A DNA stretch of 64,000 bases from Streptomyces sp. NBC_00425 (GTDB lineage: Bacteria; Actinomycetota; Actinomycetes; Streptomycetales; Streptomycetaceae): assembly GCF_036030735.1 (NCBI RefSeq), contig NZ_CP107928.1:1116001-1180000 (forward strand), written 5' to 3'. Below, in pieces: positions 17,901 to 24,048 of the stretch (within the stretch, counting starts at the first letter, position 1; each line of letters opens with the position of its first letter). Position numbers and translations under genes: made by a program. Below the pieces are notes generated by a model that saw nothing but the letters and a program-made list of their open reading frames with translations, was not told the origin of the DNA and ran no database searches.

Positions 17901-18256
17901 ACGGCGTGGACCCGCCGTCGTCCGACGACACGGTGAACCCGCGCTGGGGCACCTGGCCGCAGACCGGTCAGCAGTGGGCCGAGCTGACCTGGCCGTCGGC
18001 GAAGAACGTCGACAGGGCCGACGTGTACTTCTTCGACGACGACGACGGCATCGACATGCCGGCCTCCTGGAAGCTCCAGTACTGGAACGGCAGCGCCTAC
18101 GCCGACGTGCCCGGCGCGAGCGGCTATCCGCTGGCCAGGAACCAGTACAACTCCGTCTCCTTCACCGCTGTGAACACCACACGGCTACGGGTGCTGCTCA
18201 CCGGCAACGGCACCGACTCCGTCGGCCTCCTCGAAGCAAAGGTGTACGGACCGTGA
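14996..18256 (+). CDS. Large secreted (alpha/alpha)6-barrel glycoside hydrolase with two discoidin/CBM32-type domains
   Basis: A 1086-residue exported protein. A Sec signal ends near residue 24 (VSPASAA). A beta-sandwich (about 30-260) is followed by a helical barrel (about 270-700) with LTQPMHIDDLKYLRDPSYAYG and HWKPGSMDRAESAYQYS, resembling MGH1-like/GH63-clan hydrolases. Two F5/8-type C domains start near residues 795 (NLAAGATTTASYTG) and 945 (NLATSATPTASYTS). I cannot assign the GH family from sequence alone. GH121 or GH142 would fit best, because their known members act on beta-L-arabinosides, the substrates of the neighbouring DUF1680 enzymes. ATG at 14996 follows GGAGAGGGAG. It begins the plus-strand arm and overlaps the next gene by four bases. 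Confidence 0.7.
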   Translation: MKRLLVALVLILCSVCSVSPASAAQTIGFPVFNGPAIPAPPVAYTPGDMMRSIYDAESSGTDFWMDRLLARSGDDPAGPWLMSRGRALFMKTHNPAVLGFGGHVAYWESVNDNNAYTVAITPGAFTEQVSQRRQVPSHWRSVHTSGSIAVTQTKFITGNNVAVTNLSIKNNGGSSTTLQLRATSPYATTGSGSELTGQVNAYNNLTTIRPRLTGDGFSVSGGGLNRSVTIGAGATVTAKLVMGFVTDEIPESLTEYNAYAGYSDATAFATHVKAYNLWWAKNVPYIDVPEPAIKKNIYYRWWLMRFNNLDADIPGQTFQFPTSTEGVLGYNNAIALTQPMHIDDLKYLRDPSYAYGDWLSVGQTSKGGRFLDNPGDPENWSNSYTQFIAEAAWKSYQIHGGQPAIAGNLARYAEGDVKGQLAYYDHDNNKLIEYDWGALTGNDADAVSFHWKPGSMDRAESAYQYSGALAAAQAYEATGNTAKAAEMRTLATQIKDAIVNVLWNPGRQLFEHRLKSTNEWVPWKEINNYYPFSVGAVPNTATYKQALRLYDDPAQYPVFPFYTANQVDKKAAADAGNPGSNNFSTINSTVQFRLYSSVLRNYPNSWMNATDYKKLLYWNTWAQYVGGNTQWPDANEFWADWNGSGIDYRSWIHHNILGSSNWTVIEDVAGLRPRNDAKVEVSPINIGWSHFTVNNLRYRNADLSIVWDDPADGVVRYPGVPEGYSIYVNGTRAATVNSLVPFTWDPATGDVTTSGTVTHHTAVSGLQAPQQVVQNSPRMVDMLAKAGVDLTADLTNLAAGATTTASYTGSGSNVSGAVDGYPTNEPFWGAGGSPNSQDWYELNFGTARTLNEMRLYFKDSRPASATYRAPSAYAVQYHNGSSWVNVPGQSKSPAAPRANYNLVQFPAVTAQRVRILATNASGAKTGLTEVKAYNRGGAQPPQPPANLATSATPTASYTSPWESVAAINDGVDPPSSDDTVNPRWGTWPQTGQQWAELTWPSAKNVDRADVYFFDDDDGIDMPASWKLQYWNGSAYADVPGASGYPLARNQYNSVSFTAVNTTRLRVLLTGNGTDSVGLLEAKVYGP

Positions 18257-19749
18257 CCCGTTCCAGATGCCTGTCCGCGCTCGTCGCGGCACTCCTCACG
18301 GCGGTCGCCTTCCTGGTGGCGCCGCCCACCGCCTCCGCCGCCGTCGCGTTCACCTCGACGGGGGTCAACCAGAGCGGCGGCAACTGCCTCGACCTGCCCG
18401 GGGGTTCGACGACCGTGGGGGCCCAGTTGCGGGCCTTCGCCTGCGCCGCGGGCGCCAACCAGAACTTCGGGTACACCCTGGTCTCCGGCACCACCGACAC
18501 CTACTCGATCACCGGGCAGTCCGGCCAGTGCGTCGACGTCCACGGGGCGTCCACGGCGGACAACGCGGCGATCATCCAGTGGCCCTGCCACGGTGGGACC
18601 AACCAGCAGTGGCGACTCGTGCCGGTGGCGGTGAGCGGAACCGACAAGACCTTCAACCTGGTCTCCGTGAGCTCGGGCAAGTGCGTGACGCCGAGCGGCG
18701 GTTCGTCGGCCTCGAACACCGACCTGGTGCAGCTGCCCTGCGCCACGGCGGGCGGCAGGGTGTGGCGGCTGCCCGCCTTCGCCGGCGGCGGCACGGGGAC
18801 GAAGACCTTCACCAACCCGCTCTCCCAGCACGGACCCGACCCCTGGCTGACGTACTACAACGGTTACTACTACCTCGCCACCACGACCTGGAACTCGACG
18901 GTCACCATGCGCAAGGCGAGCACCCTCGCCGGCCTCGCCTCCGCCTCCGACCAGGTGATCTTCAACCTCACCCGGCCCAACGGCGCCGGCACCATGTGGG
19001 CGCCGGAGTTCCATCTGCTCGACGGTCCGAACGGCAAGCGGTGGTACTTCTACTACACCGCCGGGCGGGAGCCCTACGACCTGGGCACCCAGCGGATCCA
19101 CGTGCTGGAGAGCACCGGGCTGGACCCGATGGGTCCCTACAGCTTCAAGGCCGACCTGCTCGACCCGACCCAGGACGACACCTGGGAGCTCGACCCGGGC
19201 ATCCTCCAGCTCAACGGACAGCTCTACCTGCTGGGCACGTTCTACAACGGCTCGCAGCCGATGTTCATCCGGCCGCTGTCCAACCCCTGGACGGCGAGCG
19301 GCACCCGCCGCGTGCTCTCCACACCGACCTACAGCTGGGAGACGGTGGGCGGCGCGGTCAACGAGGGCGCCGAGGTCCTCCAGCGGGGCGGGAAGACGTT
19401 CATCGTCTACTCGGCCAGTCACTGCTCCACACCCGACTACAAGCTGGGCATGCTCACCTACAACGGCGGCGACCCGCTCAGTTCCTCCTCGTGGGTCAAG
19501 TCGCCCAACCCGGTCTTCCAGCGATCCAACGCCAACGGCGTCTACGGACCTGGGCACAACGGCTTCTTCAAGTCACCGGACGGCACCGAGGACTGGATCG
19601 TCTACCACGCCAACAACTCCACGAGCGGCGGCTGCGACATGAACCGGACCACCAGAGCGCAGAAGTTCACCTGGAACGCCGACGGCACGCCTAACTTCGG
19701 CGCCCCGGTGGCACTCGGCGTGACCCTGCCCGCACCCTCGGGGGAGTAG
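18253..19749 (+). CDS. Secreted ricin-type lectin (CBM13) - GH43 alpha-L-arabinofuranosidase
   Basis: A 498-residue secreted enzyme. After a Sec signal (to about residue 31) comes one ricin-B/CBM13 trefoil (about 35-180) with NCLDLPG, QCVDVHG and KCVTPSG repeats. A GH43 five-bladed propeller follows. The GH43 acids are Asp196 (HGPDPWLTYYNGYYYL), Asp314 (WELDPGI) and Glu371 (NEGAEVL), the expected base, modulator and acid. GH43 enzymes of this type release alpha-L-arabinofuranose from arabinan or glycoprotein side chains. The GTG start overlaps the previous stop by four bases, implying translational coupling. Its lectin domain is paralogous to that of the next gene. Exact linkage specificity is inferred. 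Confidence 0.85.
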   Translation: MTRSRCLSALVAALLTAVAFLVAPPTASAAVAFTSTGVNQSGGNCLDLPGGSTTVGAQLRAFACAAGANQNFGYTLVSGTTDTYSITGQSGQCVDVHGASTADNAAIIQWPCHGGTNQQWRLVPVAVSGTDKTFNLVSVSSGKCVTPSGGSSASNTDLVQLPCATAGGRVWRLPAFAGGGTGTKTFTNPLSQHGPDPWLTYYNGYYYLATTTWNSTVTMRKASTLAGLASASDQVIFNLTRPNGAGTMWAPEFHLLDGPNGKRWYFYYTAGREPYDLGTQRIHVLESTGLDPMGPYSFKADLLDPTQDDTWELDPGILQLNGQLYLLGTFYNGSQPMFIRPLSNPWTASGTRRVLSTPTYSWETVGGAVNEGAEVLQRGGKTFIVYSASHCSTPDYKLGMLTYNGGDPLSSSSWVKSPNPVFQRSNANGVYGPGHNGFFKSPDGTEDWIVYHANNSTSGGCDMNRTTRAQKFTWNADGTPNFGAPVALGVTLPAPSGE

Positions 19750-19753
19750 TCGG

Positions 19754-20914
19754 ATGACCCGATCCCGGTTCCTCCCCCTCTGGGCGATGGTGCTCACGCT
19801 GATGTTCGGTGCGGTCATGGGCGCCGTCGCGATCGCGCCGCCCGTCCACGCCGCGACGGCGTTCGCCTCCACCGCGGTCAACCGCGGCGGCGGCAACTGC
19901 CTGGACGTGCCGGGCAGTTCCACCGCCGACGGACTCCAGCTCATCCAGTGGACCTGCCACGGCGAGGCCAACCAGAACTTCACCTTCACCCCGGTCGGCG
20001 GGACCACCGACCAGTACGGCATCGGCACGTCGGCCGGCGGACGGTGCGTGGACGTCAACGGAGCGTCCGGCGCCGACAACGCCACGATCGTCCAGCGGGC
20101 CTGCGGCACGGGCGCCGGTCAGAAGTTCCGTCTCGTGCCCGTGACGGTCAGCGGCACCACCGACGTCTTCAGTCTGCAGTCGGTGTCCTCCGGCAAGTGC
20201 GTCACCCCCGCCGGCGACTCCTCGGCCTCCGGCACCGGCCTCGTCCAGCTGCCCTGCACCGGCGCCGCGGCCCGGACCTGGCGGCTGCCCGGCTTCACCG
20301 GCAGCGGCGGCGGCCCGACCACTCCGCCCACGAAGACCGTCCGGGTGTACTGGCTGAAGCCCTCCGACGTCCCGTTCGACCAGAGGTACCCCGACGGCAT
20401 CGCCAAGGTGATGCGCGAGGCACAGCGCTACTACCGGCAGGAGCTCGGCAAGACCTTCAAGCTGAACACCACCGTGGTGGAGGTCGTGAACGGCGACCAG
20501 CCCCGGAGCTGGTACGAGAACACGCCCAACGGCGGCGACCGCTACTGGTGGGCCGTCACCAACATGCAGAACGAACTCGCCAGGAAGTTCGGCCTGAACA
20601 ACCCCGACAGCCGCTGGCTGAACGTGGGCGAGATCAGCGCCGAGGGAGAAGGCGCCGGCGGGGGCGCGAGCCCCGGCTGGGTCGTCCTGAGCGGGCACGA
20701 CGCCGACGGCGCCGCGGGCACCAGCGGACAGTCGATGAACCGCTGGTACGGCGGGATGGTCCACGAACTCGGGCACGCGTTCGGTCTGCCCGACTCGTCC
20801 TCGACCGACGGCACACCGATGTCCGCGTCTTTCTACGACTACCCCGACACGCACTTCAGCCAGAGCCAGAAGAACCAGATCCTGGGCGGCCCCTACGGGA
20901 GCTTCCTGTCCTGA
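19754..20914 (+). CDS. Secreted ricin-type lectin - metzincin-like zinc metalloprotease
   Basis: A 386-residue secreted protein that starts four bases after the GH43 stop. A Sec signal (to about residue 34) and a CBM13 trefoil (about 36-185, close kin of the GH43 lectin) precede a Pro-Thr linker and a 190-residue catalytic domain. The zinc motif HELGHAFGLPD places His337, Glu338, His341 and Asp347 in the HExxHxxGxxD pattern, which snapalysin and some other metzincins use. A Met in GTPMSASFYDYP may form the Met-turn. Inside an arabinoside operon, a glycan-targeted protease suggests attack on glycosylated cell-wall proteins. Family membership beyond metzincin-like is uncertain. Confidence 0.8.
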   Translation: MTRSRFLPLWAMVLTLMFGAVMGAVAIAPPVHAATAFASTAVNRGGGNCLDVPGSSTADGLQLIQWTCHGEANQNFTFTPVGGTTDQYGIGTSAGGRCVDVNGASGADNATIVQRACGTGAGQKFRLVPVTVSGTTDVFSLQSVSSGKCVTPAGDSSASGTGLVQLPCTGAAARTWRLPGFTGSGGGPTTPPTKTVRVYWLKPSDVPFDQRYPDGIAKVMREAQRYYRQELGKTFKLNTTVVEVVNGDQPRSWYENTPNGGDRYWWAVTNMQNELARKFGLNNPDSRWLNVGEISAEGEGAGGGASPGWVVLSGHDADGAAGTSGQSMNRWYGGMVHELGHAFGLPDSSSTDGTPMSASFYDYPDTHFSQSQKNQILGGPYGSFLS

Positions 20915-20948
20915 CCCGGCGCGCGGCGGGCCCGCGGGGGCCCCGTGG

Positions 20949-20985
20949 ACCTCGGCGGGGCGTCGCACCGACGCCCCGCCGAGGT
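20949..20985. terminator. Perfect 16-bp stem-loop, bidirectional terminator
   Basis: Stem 20949-20964 pairs perfectly with 20970-20985 around a five-base loop. It lies between the ends of the convergent metalloprotease and jelly-roll protein genes and can stop transcription from both. Confidence 0.85.
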
Positions 20986-21035
20986 GTGTCGTCACGCGTC
21001 CCTGTACCGCGGCACTGCGTGCGACACGCTCCCTG

Positions 21036-21866
21036 TCACGGGGCGCACCCGCCGACCCGCCGGGTGCTGAGCGCCACGTCGTCCATGCGGACGTCGTACG
21101 ACGAGGGCGTCGGGCCGGCCTGGTACAGCTGCCAGCCCAGCTTGAGCTTGTCGAAGCGGGGGAAGACGAAGTCGTCCGCACTGCCCCCGTGCTCCTTGGT
21201 GGAGACGGTCAGATCGGAGCGCTCCACGCCGTCCTGGTACACGGTGACGCGGTTGTCGGTGGCGTCGAGATGGAACTCCACGCAAGCCCAGGTCGCGGCC
21301 GTGGCGGGAGCGGAGGTGCGCCACGCGGTCCAGTCCCCGGTGGGGCCGAGATCGGAGCCGACGCCCCAGAAGTTCGCCTGCGAGGTGGGCACGTACTGGC
21401 CACCCAACGGGCGTACCAGCGTGGGGTCGTCGGCGCCGGACACCTCGGCGACGGTCCAGTGCGCCCAGTCGGGAGCGGTCGGGAACCCGTCGACGCGCAG
21501 CCGCAGCCGGGCCCAGAAACTGTTCCCGGCGGGTGCGAGATCGGACAGGACGAGGAAGGCGCGGCCGTTGCCCTCCGTGTGCAGCCGCAGTTCGCGGCCG
21601 TGGCCGGTGCTGCTGGGTTCGACGGTCAGGGAGCCGTCCTTGGCGTCGGTGGTCCAGCCGTGGCCCGCGGTGACCGGACCGAGCGGGAGCCGGTCGAAGT
21701 CCTCGCGGACGAAGGTCTTGCGGGAGACGGTGTCACCGGCGGCGCGGGTGGGGCGGTCGGCGGAGGCGGTGGGTTCGGCGGGGCCGGCAGAGGCGGTGGG
21801 GGGTAACGCGAGCAGTGCGCCCGATGCGGCCAGCAGGGCGGCCGCGATCTTCCTCATGCGTGTCAT
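21036..21866 (-). CDS. Secreted jelly-roll protein, Cip1-like
   Basis: A roughly 276-residue secreted protein. The signal peptide ends around LPPTASAGPAE. The mature part is a beta-rich concanavalin/jelly-roll-like fold with PDWAHWTVAEVSGADDP, GVGSDLGPTGDWTAWRTS and CVEFHLDATDNRVTVYQDG. The pattern recalls fungal and Streptomyces Cip1 proteins, secreted accessory proteins of cellulolytic cultures, some with lyase activity. It converges on the arabinoside operon and probably acts outside the cell on plant polymers. ATG at 21866 is chosen over 21857 or GTG at 21884, but none has a clear ribosome-binding site. The Cip1 assignment is from memory of fold motifs. Confidence 0.6.
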   Translation of the reverse strand: MTRMRKIAAALLAASGALLALPPTASAGPAEPTASADRPTRAAGDTVSRKTFVREDFDRLPLGPVTAGHGWTTDAKDGSLTVEPSSTGHGRELRLHTEGNGRAFLVLSDLAPAGNSFWARLRLRVDGFPTAPDWAHWTVAEVSGADDPTLVRPLGGQYVPTSQANFWGVGSDLGPTGDWTAWRTSAPATAATWACVEFHLDATDNRVTVYQDGVERSDLTVSTKEHGGSADDFVFPRFDKLKLGWQLYQAGPTPSSYDVRMDDVALSTRRVGGCAP

Positions 21867-21923
21867 GGGCACAGTCTGCAACACCCGTCACGGCGATCAC
21901 AGAGGTCGCCCGGGTCACCGTGG

Positions 21924-23078
21924 TCACACGGCCCGCTCTCCCAACGCCGCCCCTTCCAGGGCCGGTTGGGGGACGTCTGCTTCGGCCGGGCCCGCCGTCG
22001 GCTTACGGATCAGCAGCAGCGCCGCGTCGTCGTGCAGCCGTCCGCCGACATGCGTCAGCAGTTCCTCGTGGATCGAGTCGAGCGTGCGCGCCGGCTCGTC
22101 GCAGAGGTGGCGGGACAGTCCTTCGGCGAGCGGGTAGAACTCCCGGTGGCGATCGCGGGCCTCGATGACGCCGTCCGTGTAGAGCAGCAGTTGGTCCCCG
22201 TCGGCGAACGGCAGCACCTGGCGGTCGGGCCGCTGGTCGGAGAGGGCGCGCAGGCCGAGGGGCGGGGCCGGGTGGGGGCTCTCGACGGCCACGACGTCCC
22301 CGGACGAACGCACCAGCAGCGGCGGCGCGTGTCCGCAGTTCACCACTTCCAGCTCCCCGGGGCGCGGGTGCCCGGCGACGACGGCGGTGACGAAGTCGTC
22401 GGCGCCGAGGTTGCGTGCCAGGCTCCGCTCGATCCGGTCGACGACGGCGAGGAGATCGGGCTCGTCGTAGGCGGCCTCGCGGAAGACGCCGACCACGAGG
22501 GCGGCCGTCCCCACGGCGGGCAACCCCTTGCCCCGCACATCGCCGACGATCAGGCGGACGCCGTAGGGGGTGGGCACCAGCGCGTAGAGGTCCCCGCCGA
22601 TCCTCGCCTCCGCGGCGGCGGCGCTGTAGCGGACGGCCACCTCGAAGGGCCCGACCGTGGCGGGGACCGGCTTCAGCAGGGCGTGTTGGGCGGCCTCCGC
22701 GACGGAACGCACGTCGGCGAGCACCCGCTCCCGGCGTGAGCGCAGCGCGCCGGCGAGGGCGCTCGCCAGGGTGACGGCCAGCAGGGCGGCCAGCACGGCG
22801 GCCAGCTCCGGGCCGGGCGCGCCGTCCCGGGCGCCGAGCGTCGTACCGAGCACGGCGGCCAGGAGTCCGACGCAGAGAACGCCACGCGGCCCGTTCGTGG
22901 TGGCGGCCAGCGCCGGTCCGGCCGCCAGCAGGGGCAGCCAGGTCATCCCCGCTCCGCCGACGAGATCGACGAGCACGACGACGAAGACGATCAGGACGGG
23001 CAGGAGGGGACCTGCCGGTCGGTGTCCGAACAGCCGCGTCGGGATGGGCTCGCCGCCATGGTTCCGGGCCTGACTCAT
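21924..23078 (-). CDS. Membrane-anchored SpoIIE-type PP2C phosphatase
   Basis: A 384-residue protein with about four hydrophobic segments in residues 24-110, a short linker, then a SpoIIE PP2C domain (about 135-360). Metal-binding motifs are visible: GGDLYALVPT, LIVGDVRGKGLPAVG, YTDGVIEARDR and DDAALLLIRK. Such phosphatases dephosphorylate anti-anti-sigma factors of the STAS class and so release alternative sigma factors. The membrane segments suggest control by an envelope signal. The start at 23078 has only a weak ribosome-binding site. No partner STAS gene lies nearby. Confidence 0.88.
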   Translation of the reverse strand: MSQARNHGGEPIPTRLFGHRPAGPLLPVLIVFVVVLVDLVGGAGMTWLPLLAAGPALAATTNGPRGVLCVGLLAAVLGTTLGARDGAPGPELAAVLAALLAVTLASALAGALRSRRERVLADVRSVAEAAQHALLKPVPATVGPFEVAVRYSAAAAEARIGGDLYALVPTPYGVRLIVGDVRGKGLPAVGTAALVVGVFREAAYDEPDLLAVVDRIERSLARNLGADDFVTAVVAGHPRPGELEVVNCGHAPPLLVRSSGDVVAVESPHPAPPLGLRALSDQRPDRQVLPFADGDQLLLYTDGVIEARDRHREFYPLAEGLSRHLCDEPARTLDSIHEELLTHVGGRLHDDAALLLIRKPTAGPAEADVPQPALEGAALGERAV

Positions 23079-23124
23079 GCTGGGTATGCAGTCCTCACCG
23101 TGCCCCGGGGCACATCACATATGT

Positions 23125-23144
23125 CCGTTTCCTCTAGGAAACGG
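23125..23144. promoter_or_regulatory. 20-base palindrome between IclR and SpoIIE genes
   Basis: CCGTTTCC pairs with GGAAACGG around TCTA. It lies downstream of the IclR gene and 47 bases upstream of the phosphatase start. It could be a short terminator for IclR or an operator in the phosphatase promoter; the sequence does not decide. Confidence 0.4.
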
Positions 23145-23191
23145 GAGGCCTGCCATCGCTCACAAGGCGCAGCTTTTCAGATAATGAACGA

Positions 23192-23950
23192 TCAGGCGCG
23201 CAGCGAAAGAGTCCTGGTCACGCGGTTCGCGGTGGGGATCAGCCGGTCCCGGACCTGCTCGATCCGGGACAGCCGGTCGGCGGGCAGGGAGACGCCGAGC
23301 GAGCCGATGACGTCACCGCTGTAGACGGGGACGGCGACGCAGACCGTGCCGAGGGCGTACTCCTCCAGATCGGTGACGGCCGGGGCCACGGGCGAGGCGT
23401 CCAGCCGCCGGATCAGTTCCGGAGCGCTGGTGATGGTCCTCGGGGTGAGGTCGGCGAGCTGGTGGCGGGAGAGGTAGTCCCGGCGGGCGTCGTCGTCCAT
23501 CTCCCGCAGGACGGACTTGCCGAGGGCGGTGGCGTGCCCCGCGTCCTCGAAACCGACCCACAGGTCCACGCGGGGCGTCCGGGGGCCGTCCACGATCTCG
23601 GCGACCCGGATCTCGCCCTCCTCGTAGAACGTGAGGTAGGCGGCGGTCGTCAGCTCGTCCCGCAGCGCGGCGAGCGTCGGACGGACCCGGCTGAGCAGCG
23701 CCTGGCCGCGGCCCGCGGTGTGCAACGTCTGCAGTCTGTCGCCGAGGATGAACCCGCCGTCCTGGAGTTTTTGCAGGTAGCCGTCGTGGACCAGGGTCCG
23801 CAGCAGGTGGTAGGCGGTGGCCAGGGGCAGCCCGGACTCCCGCGCCAGCTGTTTCGCCGGCGCACCGTTCTCGTGCTCGCTCACCGCCTCCAGCAGACGG
23901 AACGCCCGCTGCACGGAGGTGATGAGCGTGGGGCCGTCCCGCGCACTCAT
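23192..23950 (-). CDS. IclR-family transcriptional regulator
   Basis: A 252-residue regulator. The winged helix is at residues 11-70 (LITSVQRAFRLLEAVSEHEN, then LPLATAYHLLRTL). The C-terminal GAF-like effector domain ends with TVCVAVPVYSGDVIGSLGVS. IclR proteins usually control catabolic operons for small carboxylates or aromatics. No catabolic gene is adjacent; the neighbours are phosphatases, so the target is unknown. ATG at 23950 gives the normal family length; no strong ribosome-binding site is seen. Confidence 0.9.
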   Translation of the reverse strand: MSARDGPTLITSVQRAFRLLEAVSEHENGAPAKQLARESGLPLATAYHLLRTLVHDGYLQKLQDGGFILGDRLQTLHTAGRGQALLSRVRPTLAALRDELTTAAYLTFYEEGEIRVAEIVDGPRTPRVDLWVGFEDAGHATALGKSVLREMDDDARRDYLSRHQLADLTPRTITSAPELIRRLDASPVAPAVTDLEEYALGTVCVAVPVYSGDVIGSLGVSLPADRLSRIEQVRDRLIPTANRVTRTLSLRA

Positions 23951-24048
23951 ACGACCAGCGTGCGCCTGGCGGACCGGGCAGGCAAGACACGAGGCCGCCC
24001 GCCCCGTCGTGACGCCGCCGGTTCCGGCGCGCGCACCGGCCGTCGCCG

